Positions 7,465 to 16,229 are shown, numbered from the stretch's first letter. The stretch: 43,696 nucleotides of DNA from Acidovorax sp. SRB_14 (GCF_012932145.1 NZ_MWOK01000012.1:79454-123149); one strand, 5' to 3'. Notes: generated by a model from the letters alone, not told the origin. Program-made: numbers and translations.

Positions 7465-9906
7465 TTGCCCGACCTGCACCGCCGACTCTCCCCGACCGTG
7501 AGGCCCCGCACCCGCCGCGCCCTGGCGCCCCAGCGCACGGTGCTGGCGCAGCTGGCTGCGGGCCTGCTGTGCGGCCTGCCGCTGGCCGCCCTGGCGCAGG
7601 GCGCCGCCGTGGCCGACGCGCCGCCTGCGGCCCTGCGCGCCAGCCCCATGCTGCGCGAAACCCTTCCCGACGCCGTGCGCGCGCAGATGCCGGTGTTCGT
7701 CTTTGGCGACCGCATCACCGGCCAGCCCGACATCGACACCGTGATCGAGGGCCACGCCGAGCTGCGCCGCGCCGACACCGTGATCCGCGCCGACCGCATG
7801 GAATACAGCGTGCCCGACGACCTGGCCAAGGCGCGCGGCCAGGTGCGCATCAACCGCGCCGGCAATGTCTACGAGGGCTCGGCGCTGGACCTGTATGTCA
7901 ACGCGTTCTCGGGCTTCTTCACCGATGCGCGCTACCGCTTCCTGGCCACGCAGGCGCATGGCGAGGCCACGCGCGTGGACTTCATCGACAGCGACCGCGC
8001 CGTGGTGCACAACGCGACCTACACCACCTGCCAGCGCAACGACGAGGCCAGCTGGCAGCCCGCCTGGATCCTGCGCGCCAAGACCATCCACCTCGACAAC
8101 GAGGAAGAGGTCGGCACGGCCGATGGCGCGGTGCTCGAGTTCAAGGGCGTGCCCATCCTGCCGATTCCGCACATCAGCTTTCCGCTGTCGGACAAGCGCA
8201 AGTCGGGCCTGCTGCCGCCCACCATCGGCATCAACAACGTCAATGGCGTCGAGTACGACCAGCCCTACTACTGGAACATCGCACCCAACCGCGACGCCAC
8301 CTTCCATGCCACGCTGATGGCCAAGCGCGGCATCAACGCCGGCGGCGAGTTCCGCTACCTGGAGCCGACCTACAAAGGCCTGGTGCGCGCCGACTACATG
8401 CCCTCGGACCGCCTGCGCCAGCACGACCGCTGGAGCTACACGCTGCAGCACAACGGCACCGTGGCCTCGCCCGTGGGCAACCTGGGGCTGAACCTCAACC
8501 TCAGCCGCGTGAGCGACGACAACTACTGGCGCGACTTCAACACGCGCACCATCGGCAGCACCGACCCGCTCACGCAGCGCCTGCTGCCGGGCGACGCGTC
8601 GCTGAACTGGGGGCGCGGCGACATGTCGTTGAGCCTGCGCACGCTCAAGTGGCAGACCCTGCAGGACCCGCTCGCGCCGATCGTGCCGCCCTACGACCGG
8701 CTGCCGCAGCTGCACTGGCGCTATGCGCCGAGCAATCTCGCGGGCGGGTTTGACGCCAGCGTCGAGGCCGACGCCACGCGCTTTCATGCCGATCCACTGC
8801 TGACGCGCCAGCCCAACGCCACGCGCAGCTATGCCCTGGCGCAGATCAGCCGGCCGTTTCTCGCCCCGGCAGGCTTTGTCACGCCGCGCCTGCAGCTGCA
8901 CGCCACGCAGTACGCGCTCGACACGCCGCTGGCCAACGGCGCGCGCTCGGCCAGCCGCGTGCTGCCCACCTTCAGCCTCGACAGCGGCCTGGTGTTCGAG
9001 CGCGACGCACGCTACTTCGGCCGCGCGTTCACGCAGACGCTCGAGCCGCGCGCGTTCTACACCTATACGCCGTTCCGCGACCAGCGCCTGCTGCCGGTCT
9101 ACGACACGGCGGCCAACGACTTCAACTTCGCCACCATCTACACCGAGAACGCCTACGGCGGCCAGGACCGCATCGCCGACAACAACCTGCTGACCCTGGG
9201 CGTGACGACACGCCTGCTCGACCCCGGCACCGGTGCCGAGGCAGTGCGCCTGGGCGTCGCGCAGCGCGTGCGCTTTTCCGACCAGAACGTCACGCTGCCC
9301 GGCGAGGTCGCGGCCAACGACCGCCTGTCCGACCTGCTGCTGGGCGCTGGCATCCAGTGGACGCCGCAGTGGGGCCTGGACTCGACCGTGCAGTTCAACC
9401 CCAAGACGCAGCGCTCGATCCGCTCCACGGTCAGCGCGCGCTACAGCCCCGGCGCCTACCGCACCATCAGCGCCGCCTACCGCCTGCAGCGTGCCACCAG
9501 CACGCAACTGGTGGGCAGCGAACAGATCGACGTGGGCTGGCAGTGGCCGATCAATGACCTCTGGGGCGACAAAGGGCAGGACCTCGGCGCCGGGCGCGGT
9601 CAGGGCGGCGGGCGCTGGTACAGCGTGGGCCGCCTCAACTACAGCCTGCCCGACCGCAAGCTGGTCGATGCGGTGGTCGGCTTCGAATACGACGGCTGCT
9701 GCTGGATCGGCCGCGTGGTGCTGCAGCGCCTGCAAAGCAGCCTCGTCTCGGCCAACACGCGGCTGCTGTTCCAGCTCGAGTTCGTCGGTTTTTCGCGCCT
9801 GAGCCTGGGCGCCAACCCGCTCACCAGCCTGAAGCAGAATATCCCGCGCTACCAGTACCTGCGCGAGCAGGTCAGCCCGCCCAGCCGCTTCAGTAATTAC
9901 GATTGA
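7465..9906 (+). CDS. lptD: LPS-assembly protein LptD
   Basis: About 813 aa outer-membrane beta-barrel that, with LptE, inserts lipopolysaccharide into the outer leaflet. Seen: a signal peptide (LAQLAAGLLCGLPLAALAQ), an LptA-like jellyroll (IEGHAELRRADTVIRADRMEY to NVYEGSALDL), then a barrel rich in alternating aromatic strands ending with an aromatic C-terminus. Cys occur at TYTTCQRN and YDGCCWIG, equivalent to E. coli C173 and C724/C725. No N-terminal Cys equivalent to C31 is present in the mature chain, so one of the two inter-domain disulfides cannot form. Start is uncertain: TTG 7465 is preferred because third-position GC becomes coding-like there; GTG 7498 also leaves a full signal peptide. 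It is first in lptD-surA-rsmA. Confidence 0.92.
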   Translation: MPDLHRRLSPTVRPRTRRALAPQRTVLAQLAAGLLCGLPLAALAQGAAVADAPPAALRASPMLRETLPDAVRAQMPVFVFGDRITGQPDIDTVIEGHAELRRADTVIRADRMEYSVPDDLAKARGQVRINRAGNVYEGSALDLYVNAFSGFFTDARYRFLATQAHGEATRVDFIDSDRAVVHNATYTTCQRNDEASWQPAWILRAKTIHLDNEEEVGTADGAVLEFKGVPILPIPHISFPLSDKRKSGLLPPTIGINNVNGVEYDQPYYWNIAPNRDATFHATLMAKRGINAGGEFRYLEPTYKGLVRADYMPSDRLRQHDRWSYTLQHNGTVASPVGNLGLNLNLSRVSDDNYWRDFNTRTIGSTDPLTQRLLPGDASLNWGRGDMSLSLRTLKWQTLQDPLAPIVPPYDRLPQLHWRYAPSNLAGGFDASVEADATRFHADPLLTRQPNATRSYALAQISRPFLAPAGFVTPRLQLHATQYALDTPLANGARSASRVLPTFSLDSGLVFERDARYFGRAFTQTLEPRAFYTYTPFRDQRLLPVYDTAANDFNFATIYTENAYGGQDRIADNNLLTLGVTTRLLDPGTGAEAVRLGVAQRVRFSDQNVTLPGEVAANDRLSDLLLGAGIQWTPQWGLDSTVQFNPKTQRSIRSTVSARYSPGAYRTISAAYRLQRATSTQLVGSEQIDVGWQWPINDLWGDKGQDLGAGRGQGGGRWYSVGRLNYSLPDRKLVDAVVGFEYDGCCWIGRVVLQRLQSSLVSANTRLLFQLEFVGFSRLSLGANPLTSLKQNIPRYQYLREQVSPPSRFSNYD

Positions 9907-9910
9907 GACC

Positions 9911-11308
9911 ATGAACCACCGTGTTTTCGCCCTGGGCCTTGCCTGCCTCGTTTCCTTCCTGTTCCAGGGTGCCGCAGCGCAGGGCCTGCGCCCTTCGGGC
10001 ACTGCCAGCCAGGGGCTCAACCGGGCCCTCTCGGCACCCCCTTCCGTGCCGTCCCCCGCCCCAGGCAACGCCAGCGCAGTGCGCCAGGCCGACTTCATCG
10101 TGGCCGTGGTCAATTCCGAACCCATCACCAACCACGAGGTGCGCGTGCGCCTGGAACGGGTCGAGCAGCAGCTGGCGCGCCAGGGCGGCGCGCAGCCGCC
10201 GCGCGAGCTGGTGGCGCGCGAGGTGCTCGAACGCCTGATCCTGGAGAAAGCGCAGCTGCAGGCGGCGCGCGAACTGAACCTGCGCGTCGACGACCTCGCC
10301 GTGCAGCAGGCCGAGCAGTCCGTGGCCAGGCAAAACAGTGCCTCGATCGACGAAATGCACCGCCGTCTTGCGGCCGATGGCATCAGCCCCGAGCGCTTTC
10401 GCGAAGAGCTGCGCAACCAGCTGCTGCTGCAGCGCCTGCGCGAGCGCGAGATCGAGTCGCGCGTGCGGGTGAGCGAGCTCGACGTCGACCAGTACCTGCG
10501 CGACCAGCAGACGAGCGCGCCCGCCGCCAACGCCGAGATCAGCCTGGCCCAGGTGCTGGTGGCGGTGCCCGAGGGCGCCAGCGCCGCTGAGGTGGCGCAG
10601 CGGCAGGCGCGCGCGCAGGCGGTGGCCGACAAGGCCCGCGCCGGTGAAGACTTTGCCGCGCTGGCGCGCGAAACCTCCGATGCGCCCGACAAGGCCACGG
10701 GCGGCGCCATGGGCCTGCGCCCCGCCGACCGCTACCCGGAGCTGTTTGTCGAGGCCACGCGCGCGCTGCCCGTGGGCGGCATCGCCGGCCCGGTGCGCTC
10801 GGGCGCGGGCTTTCACGTGCTCAAGGTAGTCGAGCGGGCACAGGCCGGCGTGGCCACCATGGCGGTGCAAAGCCATGCGCGCCACATCCTGCTGACCACG
10901 GGGCCGCAGCTGTCCGAGACGGCCGCGGCCCAGCGCCTGGCCGACTACCGCCGCCGCATCCTCGCCGGCCAAGCCGACTTTGCCGAGCTGGCGCGCGAGT
11001 ATTCGAAGGACGGCAGCGCCAAGCAGGGCGGCGATCTGGGCTGGGCCACGCCCGGCCGCTACGTGCCCGAGTTCGAGCAGGCCCTGAATGCGCTCAAGCC
11101 CGGCGAGATCAGCGAGCCGCTGGTGTCGCGCTTTGGCGTGCACCTGATCCAGCTGCTCGAGCGCCGCGAGGTCAAGCTGGGCCAGCGCGAGCAGCGCGAC
11201 ATGGTGCGCGACATCGTGCGCGAGAAAAAGCTCGACGAGGCCTACGCCAACTGGGCGCGCGAACTGCGCGGCCGCGCCTATGTCGAATACCGGGAAGCGC
11301 CGCAGTGA
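9911..11308 (+). CDS. surA: Periplasmic chaperone / peptidyl-prolyl isomerase SurA
   Basis: 465 aa. SurA escorts unfolded outer-membrane proteins, including LptD, across the periplasm. A signal peptide ([24 protein letters not shown]) is followed by a SurA N-terminal chaperone domain (about residues 55-175, with [17 protein letters not shown]). Two parvulin domains follow (about 200-300 and 315-420). The second has the canonical [31 protein letters not shown] and [11 protein letters not shown] motifs; the first ([13 protein letters not shown]) is more diverged. The gene begins 4 bp after the lptD stop and overlaps rsmA by 4 bp, which indicates one transcript. pdxA, often found between surA and rsmA in gammaproteobacteria, is absent. 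Confidence 0.95.
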   Translation: MNHRVFALGLACLVSFLFQGAAAQGLRPSGTASQGLNRALSAPPSVPSPAPGNASAVRQADFIVAVVNSEPITNHEVRVRLERVEQQLARQGGAQPPRELVAREVLERLILEKAQLQAARELNLRVDDLAVQQAEQSVARQNSASIDEMHRRLAADGISPERFREELRNQLLLQRLREREIESRVRVSELDVDQYLRDQQTSAPAANAEISLAQVLVAVPEGASAAEVAQRQARAQAVADKARAGEDFAALARETSDAPDKATGGAMGLRPADRYPELFVEATRALPVGGIAGPVRSGAGFHVLKVVERAQAGVATMAVQSHARHILLTTGPQLSETAAAQRLADYRRRILAGQADFAELAREYSKDGSAKQGGDLGWATPGRYVPEFEQALNALKPGEISEPLVSRFGVHLIQLLERREVKLGQREQRDMVRDIVREKKLDEAYANWARELRGRAYVEYREAPQ

Positions 11309-12075
11309 AGCACATCCCGCGCAAACGCTTCGGCCAGCATTTCCTGTCCGACCACGGCATCATCGACGCCATCGTCGCGGCCATCGCGCCGCAGCCGGGC
11401 GACCCGATGGTCGAGATCGGGCCGGGTCTGGCGGCGCTCACGCAGCCCCTGGTCGAGCGCCTGGGGCGCCTCACGGTGATCGAGCTCGACCGCGACCTGG
11501 CGCTGCGCCTGCGTTTGCACGGCCAGCTCGACGTGATCGAGTCCGATGTGCTCAAAGTGAACTTCACGCAGGTGGCACAAGCGCTGGGTGCTCCTAAAAT
11601 AAGAGTGGTTGGCAACCTGCCGTACAACATCTCGACGCCCATCCTGTTCCACCTGCTGGGCCATGTGGACGTGATCGCCGACCAGCACTTCATGCTGCAA
11701 AAAGAAGTGATCGACCGCATGGTGGCCGACCCTTCCACGTCGGACTATGGCCGCCTGTCGGTCATGCTGCAGTGGCGCTACGCGATGGACAACGTGCTGT
11801 TCGTGCCGCCCGAGAGCTTCGATCCGCCGCCGCGCGTGGACAGCGCCGTGGTGCGCATGCTCCCGCGCGCCGCGCCCGTGGCGATGGCGCCCCAACTGCT
11901 CGAAGAACTGGTGCAAGTGGCTTTCAGCCAGCGGCGCAAGCTGCTGCGCCACACGCTCGGGCGCTGGCTCGAGGCGCGCGGCTTTGCCGGCAGCTTCGAC
12001 GTGCAGCGCCGCGCCGAGGAGGTGCCGGTGCACGAGTACACGGCGCTGGCCGCCGGCCTGTCCGCGCCCGCATAG
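11305..12075 (+). CDS. rsmA: 16S rRNA dimethyladenosine transferase RsmA (KsgA)
   Basis: 256 aa. It dimethylates A1518 and A1519 in helix 45 of 16S rRNA, a late check in 30S assembly; loss of the activity gives kasugamycin resistance. Motifs: [11 protein letters not shown] at the N-terminus, the SAM-binding [20 protein letters not shown] (acidic ribose contact), NLPYNIS (the NLPY catalytic motif, about residues 110-116) and a C-terminal helical domain. The start is a GTG at 11305 that overlaps the surA stop as GTGA, implying translational coupling. It converges on apbE with only 34 bp between. Confidence 0.96.
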   Translation: MKHIPRKRFGQHFLSDHGIIDAIVAAIAPQPGDPMVEIGPGLAALTQPLVERLGRLTVIELDRDLALRLRLHGQLDVIESDVLKVNFTQVAQALGAPKIRVVGNLPYNISTPILFHLLGHVDVIADQHFMLQKEVIDRMVADPSTSDYGRLSVMLQWRYAMDNVLFVPPESFDPPPRVDSAVVRMLPRAAPVAMAPQLLEELVQVAFSQRRKLLRHTLGRWLEARGFAGSFDVQRRAEEVPVHEYTALAAGLSAPA

Positions 12076-12109
12076 GGCAAGCGCGCGGCGCTGCGGCCGC
12101 ACGCGCCTG

Positions 12110-13144
12110 TCAGGCCGCCTGCAGCGCGGCCGCCATGCCCGGCGTGCGCCACAGGCGCTGGTCGCGCTCCGCCACCAGGGCCTGCACCTGCGGCCGGCCG
12201 CGCAGCAGCGCGCGCGCGCCCTCGCTGCCCAGCACCATCATGGCGGCGCCCAGGCCGTTGACGCTGGCGGCGTCGCTTGCCAGCAGGCTCACACCGTGCG
12301 GCCCGTGCGTGGGCCGGCCGGTGGCTGGGTCGAGGATGTGGTGTTGGCGCTCGCCCTGCGCCATGAAAAAACGCTCGTAGTCGCCCGAGGAGGCCACGAG
12401 GGCCTGGCCTTGCAGCGCCAGCACGCCCAGCACGCGCTCTGGCGCGCGCGGGTCGCGCAGGCCCACGCGCCAGGGGCGCCCGCGCAGCTGTCCGGCCACG
12501 AGCACGTCGCCGCCGCCGTCGATCAGGGCGTTGGCGATGCCATGGCGCTTCAGGGTCTCCATGCCTGCTTCGAGAATCGGCAGTTTGGCGATGCCGCCCA
12601 GGTCGAGCGCCATGCCGCTGCGCGCCAGGCGCGCGGTTCCGGCGCGGGCATCGAGTTCGAGCCCGCGGTAGCCGACCAGGCGGCGCTGGGCTTCGATGTC
12701 GACCGCAGAGGGCAGCGCACTCTGGCCAGCATCGAAATGCCAGGCCCGGAGGGCGCCCACGGTGATGTCGAAGGCGCCGTCCGTTTGCGCGGCCAGATGT
12801 TGTGCGCTCTGCAGCACTGCCATGAGTTCTGCCGGCACCGCCACGGCGCGCCGTCCGGCTGCGCGGTTGATCGCGCTCACGGCGCTGCCGGGTTCGTAGC
12901 GCGTCATCAGGGCCGCCAGGCGTTCCATGTCGCGCCAGGCGTGCGCCATGGCCGCGCGCACGGTGGCGTCGCTCTCGCCTTCGACCACCAGGGTGACTCG
13001 CGTGCCCATCAAGGCCTTGGCCTCGCGCTGCACCGTGGCCTGGGGACTGGCCGCCGAAGGCAGCCAGGCAGCGGCGCCCAGCAGGGGCAGCGCCAGGGCC
13101 ATGCGCCGCCGTGTCAGGCCAAGAGGCCGGTTCGTTCCGTGCAT
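12110..13144 (-). CDS. apbE: FAD:protein FMN transferase ApbE (NosX role)
   Basis: 344 aa. ApbE cleaves FAD and attaches FMN through a phosphoester bond to a Thr in the [S/T]GAT motif of periplasmic flavoproteins; in denitrifiers the NosR-directed version is called NosX. A signal with TRRRMALALPLLGAAAW suggests Tat export. Family segments: LMGTRVTLVVEG, RYEPGSAVSAINR, FDITVGALRAWHF, LDLGGIAKLPILE, NALIDGGGDVLVAG and THGPHGVSLLASDAASVNGLGAAMMVLG. The usual GIAKG(Y/F) is GIAKLPILE here, a small deviation. The start at 13144 is chosen because GGAG ends 6 bases before it; the ATG at 13150 abuts the GGAG. It lies 13 bp downstream of the cytochrome gene. Its target NosR, which carries an SGAT site, is encoded nearby. 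Confidence 0.9.
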   Translation of the reverse strand: MHGTNRPLGLTRRRMALALPLLGAAAWLPSAASPQATVQREAKALMGTRVTLVVEGESDATVRAAMAHAWRDMERLAALMTRYEPGSAVSAINRAAGRRAVAVPAELMAVLQSAQHLAAQTDGAFDITVGALRAWHFDAGQSALPSAVDIEAQRRLVGYRGLELDARAGTARLARSGMALDLGGIAKLPILEAGMETLKRHGIANALIDGGGDVLVAGQLRGRPWRVGLRDPRAPERVLGVLALQGQALVASSGDYERFFMAQGERQHHILDPATGRPTHGPHGVSLLASDAASVNGLGAAMMVLGSEGARALLRGRPQVQALVAERDQRLWRTPGMAAALQAA

Positions 13145-13157
13145 GGCCATCTCCTGC

Positions 13158-13568
13158 TTACATCGACTGGGCAACCATGAAGTCGACGGCGGCCTTGACT
13201 TCGTCGTCGGTCAGGCTCGAGCCGCCGCCGCGCGGCGGCATCATGCCCTTGGCGCCGGTGAAGCCTTCGATCGCGTGCTTGTACAGCGTGTCTTTGCCCT
13301 GCGCGATGCGCGGGCCCCAGTCGTCCTTGTCGCCGGGCTTGGGCGCGCCGGCCACGCCTGCCGAGTGGCACAGCGCACAGGTCTTGCCGTACACGCTCTT
13401 GCCGACGCTGTTTTCCGCGACCGGGGCGGCTGCTGGCGCTGGCGCTGGTGCGGGCGCAGCTGCCGGGGCCGCAGGTGCTGCGGTCGTGGGCGTCTGGTTT
13501 TTGTCGCCGCACGCAACCAGGAAAAGAGACAGGGTTACGGTGGCTACGAGGCTAATTTTTTTTTTCAT
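13158..13568 (-). CDS. Lipoprotein cytochrome c (c5-like)
   Basis: 136 aa. The leader MKKKISLVATVTLSLFLVAC ends with lipobox LVAC (Cys20), so it is predicted to be a membrane-anchored lipoprotein. An Ala/Pro linker (about residues 26-50) precedes one haem c domain: CALCH (CxxCH) near residue 62 and a Met axial ligand in GAKGMMPPRGGG. This is the class I c5 layout. Being directly upstream of apbE and opposite nosZ, it may carry electrons from the bc1 complex or NosR to NosZ; that role is inferred. The frame is open to 13679, but only the ATG at 13568 gives a proper signal. Its Shine-Dalgarno is weak. Confidence 0.9.
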   Translation of the reverse strand: MKKKISLVATVTLSLFLVACGDKNQTPTTAAPAAPAAAPAPAPAPAAAPVAENSVGKSVYGKTCALCHSAGVAGAPKPGDKDDWGPRIAQGKDTLYKHAIEGFTGAKGMMPPRGGGSSLTDDEVKAAVDFMVAQSM

Positions 13569-13826
13569 GGAGTCTTTCGTGCTGAGATGAATTGAAAAAA
13601 GCTGGTTGCCAAGCCACTGCAGGAAGCGGTTGCTGGACAGAACGCAGCCCGAGTGCGTTGCGCGCTGGATTGCACGCAAGCGGCCTGGAAAACATCACGG
13701 ACTGGCCGGATTCGGCGCTTTGACAGGGCCGATAAGAATGATAAGGAGAATCCATCGTTCTACAAAATCTGTTCAGGTAATGTAATTTGATCAAGCCAGA
13801 TGCATGCATTCCGCCCAAAGCGATGC
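13569..13826. other. Divergent nos intergenic region, cytochrome side
   Basis: No coding signal is seen on either strand. It becomes AT-rich towards 13735-13826, which suits promoter DNA. TTGATCAA at 13786-13793 is two FNR half-sites without the spacer, so it is not a good site. I see no clear promoter for the minus-strand cytochrome-apbE pair. Confidence 0.4.
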
Positions 13827-13840
13827 TTGATCTAAATCAA
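13827..13840. promoter_or_regulatory. Perfect FNR/DNR-type box
   Basis: TTGATCTAAATCAA matches the TTGAT-N4-ATCAA consensus of FNR, ANR and DNR regulators exactly. If it acts at -41.5, transcription towards nosZ would begin near 13875, just at the start of the broken DUF2946-like gene; CTAAAC at 13861-13866 is a weak -10 candidate. This predicts anaerobic or nitric-oxide control of nosZ. A second overlapping palindrome, ATCAATTGAT, covers 13836-13845. Confidence 0.75.
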
Positions 13841-13875
13841 TTGATTCATTTTGCATGACTCTAAACTTGTCAACC

Positions 13876-14249
13876 ATGAAAACCCTCAGAGCACTAACAA
13901 CGTTGCGCTTGTGGGTAATGGTATGGTTTGCGCTGGCCCACGGGGAAGCAGTGGCATCGCCCCTGGTGAAGCCCCAAGCCACGGAAACCGTCTGCGCTTT
14001 CTCGGGCATGGCCAAGGTGGTCGTGCATACCGAAGTCGCCAGCGCAGATGCTGATACGTAGAACCATGATTGCCCCTGTGTCTGATTGCTGCCGCTCCGC
14101 TGGTTACCACTTTGGCATTGCTCCAGGTGTTTGCGGTACGGACATACCTCTCAGCGCATCTTCCTGCTTCTCCCGTCGTCGCTATCGCGGCAGCACCACT
14201 GCCGGCGCGCGGGCCCCCCTTTTTTCCTGAGCCCATCCTAAAAAGGTAA
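13876..14249 (+). pseudogene. Broken DUF2946-like gene upstream of nosZ
   Basis: It begins MKTLRALTTLRLWVMVWFAL, a signal-like N-terminus, and continues through ASPLVKPQATETVCAFSGMAKVVV. It stops at TAG 14059-14061. Past the stop the same frame reads NHDCP; one base out of register the text continues LCLIAAAPLVTTLALL to PLPARGPPFFPE and a TAA at 14247-14249. Joined, this gives HDCPLCLIAAAP, resembling the DCPLC motif of DUF2946 proteins, followed by their usual PARGPP ending. So there are two lesions: a nonsense codon and a one-base deletion near 14073-14076 (a CCCC run). The family call is from memory. The tail overlaps the nosZ ribosome-binding site (AAAAGG). Confidence 0.6.
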
Positions 14250-14253
14250 AACC

Positions 14254-16188
14254 GTGAACGAGAAAAGAGAGAGCCTCCCCAAAACGACCGGCCTGGGTCG
14301 ACGTAGTTTCATCAACACGGCCGCCCTGGTCGGGTTGACTGCCGGCGTTGCCGCCTGCAACGACAAGCCGGCCACTGCTGCTGGCGCAACGCCAGCGGCA
14401 GCTCCAGGAACAGCACCAAGCGCACACGCCAGTGCCAATGCCACGCACCTCAAGCCGGGCGAACTCGACACCTACTACGGCCTATGGAGCGGCGGCCACA
14501 CCGGCGACATGCGGGTGCTGGGCCTGCCCTCGGGCCGTGAGATCCACCGCATTCCCTGCTTTGTGCCCGATGCGCTGGTCGGCTGGGGCGTGACCAACGA
14601 ATCCAAGAAGATCATGGGCACCAAGCCCGATGGCAGCTTGAAGTACACGGTGGCCGATTCGCACCACACGCATGCCTCGTACAAAGATGGCAACTACGAC
14701 GGCCGCTACGCCTGGATCAACGACAAGATCAACAGCCGTATCGCGCGCATCCGCCTCGACTACTTCGTCTGCGACAAGATCACCGAGCTGCCCAACGTGC
14801 AGGGCTTCCATGGCATTTTCCCGGACAAGCGCGATCCGGTCGACCCGGCCATCAACTACACCACGCGCGTGTTCTGTGGCGCCGAGTTCCACATTCCGCT
14901 GCCCAACACCGGCGCCGACCTGGAAGCGGCAGAAAAATACCGTGCCATGTTCAGCTGCGTCGATGCCGAGAGCATGGAAGTGCGCTGGCAGGTGCTGATC
15001 GACGGCAACTGCGACCTGACCGCCACCTCGTACGACGGCAAGCTGGCCGCCACCAACCAGTACAACATTGAAAACGGCGTGCACTACGAGGACATGATGT
15101 CGTCCGAGCGCGATGCCTGCCTGTTCTTCAATATTGCGCGCATCGAAGAGGCCGTCAAGGCCGGCAAATTCAGGACCTTCGGCGACTCCAAGGTGCCCGT
15201 GGTTGACGGTACGCGCGCGTCCAACAAGGACCCCAAGACCGCGCTGACGGCCTATGTCAGCACGCCGAAGAACCCGCATGGCGTTAACGCCACGCCCGAT
15301 GGCAAGTACTTCATCTGCGCCGGCAAGCTCTCGCCCACCTGCACGGTGATCGAGCTGGCCAAGGTGCTCGACTGGTTCGACGGCAAATCCGAAAAGCTCG
15401 ACGACGCCATCGTGGCCGAGCCCGAAGTCGGCCTGGGTCCACTGCACACCGCCTTTGACGGCCGTGGCAACGCCTACACCACGCTGTTCCTCGACAGCCA
15501 GATGGTGAAATGGAACATCGAAGCGGCCATCAAGGCGCACGCTGGCGACAAGAATGCCAAGTATGTGGTCGATCGCCTCGACGTGCAGTACCAGCCCGGC
15601 CACGTCAACGCCTCGCACTCCGAAACCGTGGCGGCCGACGGCAAATACATGGCGGTGGGCTGCAAGTTCTCGAAAGACCGCTTCCTGCCGGTGGGTCCGC
15701 TGCATCCCGAGAACGAACAGCTGATCGATATCTCGGGCGACAAGATGGTGCTGCTGGCCGACCACCCGGTGCGCGGCGAGCCCCACGACTTCATCATCTT
15801 CAAGCGCGACATTGTGCGACCCAAGCAGGTGTATTCGCACGATGATTTCCCGCTGGCCATCCGCGACTCCAAAGAAAGCGGCGTCACGCGCAATGGCAAG
15901 AAGGTCACCGTCAAGATGACCTCGCAAGCGCCGGCCTTCAGCCTGCGCGAATTCAAGGTCAAGAAGGGCGATGAGGTCACGCTGATCCTCACCAACCTCG
16001 ACAAGGTCGAGGACCTGACCCACGGCTTTGCCATCCCGAAATACAACGTCAACTTCATCGTCAACCCGATGGAGACGGCCTCGGTGACCTTCGTCGCCGA
16101 CAAGCCCGGCGTGTACTGGTGCTATTGCACCCACTTTTGCCATGCACTGCATTTGGAAATGCGCACACGCATGATCGTCGAGGCCTGA
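14254..16188 (+). CDS. nosZ: Nitrous-oxide reductase NosZ (clade I, Tat-exported)
   Basis: 644 aa periplasmic multicopper enzyme that reduces N2O to N2. The twin-arginine signal GRRSFINTAALVG (RR 16-17) marks clade I. The signal ends VAAC (32-35), which also fits a lipobox. The seven CuZ histidines are visible in DSHHTH, HGIFPDKRDP, PLHTAFDG, PGHVNASHSE and GEPHDFIIF. The C-terminal cupredoxin domain holds CuA: THGF, then C625, C629, H633 and M636 in CTHFCHALHLEM. The residue two after C625 is His627, where the well-studied enzymes have Trp. The start is GTG 14254, with AGG seven bases upstream. It is first in nosZRDFYL, behind the FNR box. Confidence 0.97.
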   Translation: MNEKRESLPKTTGLGRRSFINTAALVGLTAGVAACNDKPATAAGATPAAAPGTAPSAHASANATHLKPGELDTYYGLWSGGHTGDMRVLGLPSGREIHRIPCFVPDALVGWGVTNESKKIMGTKPDGSLKYTVADSHHTHASYKDGNYDGRYAWINDKINSRIARIRLDYFVCDKITELPNVQGFHGIFPDKRDPVDPAINYTTRVFCGAEFHIPLPNTGADLEAAEKYRAMFSCVDAESMEVRWQVLIDGNCDLTATSYDGKLAATNQYNIENGVHYEDMMSSERDACLFFNIARIEEAVKAGKFRTFGDSKVPVVDGTRASNKDPKTALTAYVSTPKNPHGVNATPDGKYFICAGKLSPTCTVIELAKVLDWFDGKSEKLDDAIVAEPEVGLGPLHTAFDGRGNAYTTLFLDSQMVKWNIEAAIKAHAGDKNAKYVVDRLDVQYQPGHVNASHSETVAADGKYMAVGCKFSKDRFLPVGPLHPENEQLIDISGDKMVLLADHPVRGEPHDFIIFKRDIVRPKQVYSHDDFPLAIRDSKESGVTRNGKKVTVKMTSQAPAFSLREFKVKKGDEVTLILTNLDKVEDLTHGFAIPKYNVNFIVNPMETASVTFVADKPGVYWCYCTHFCHALHLEMRTRMIVEA

Positions 16189-16201
16189 TACCAGGCCCTG
16201 A

Positions 16202-16229
16202 GGGGTGCCGCGCAGGCGCGCGGCACCCC
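16202..16229 (+). other. Perfect 12-bp stem-loop between nosZ and nosR
   Basis: GGGGTGCCGCGC (16202-16213) and GCGCGGCACCCC (16218-16229) pair perfectly around a 4-base loop (AGGC). It starts 14 bases after the nosZ stop and ends just before the nosR ribosome-binding site. No T-tract follows, so it is more likely a partial terminator or 3' stability hairpin that raises nosZ mRNA relative to nosR than a full terminator. Confidence 0.65.

Noticed and set aside
7369-10710. Extension of the amgK frame to a 1493-residue protein
   Set aside because: The upstream part is antisense to lptD and surA and has no family similarity; the kinase starts naturally at 7368.
13786-13793. Second FNR site (TTGATCAA)
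   Set aside because: The two half-sites touch; the four-base spacer is absent.
14048-14230. Separate 60-residue gene MLIRRTMIAPVSD
   Set aside because: No ribosome-binding site or signal. The neighbouring frame continues the DUF2946-like protein better, so the stretch is part of the pseudogene.
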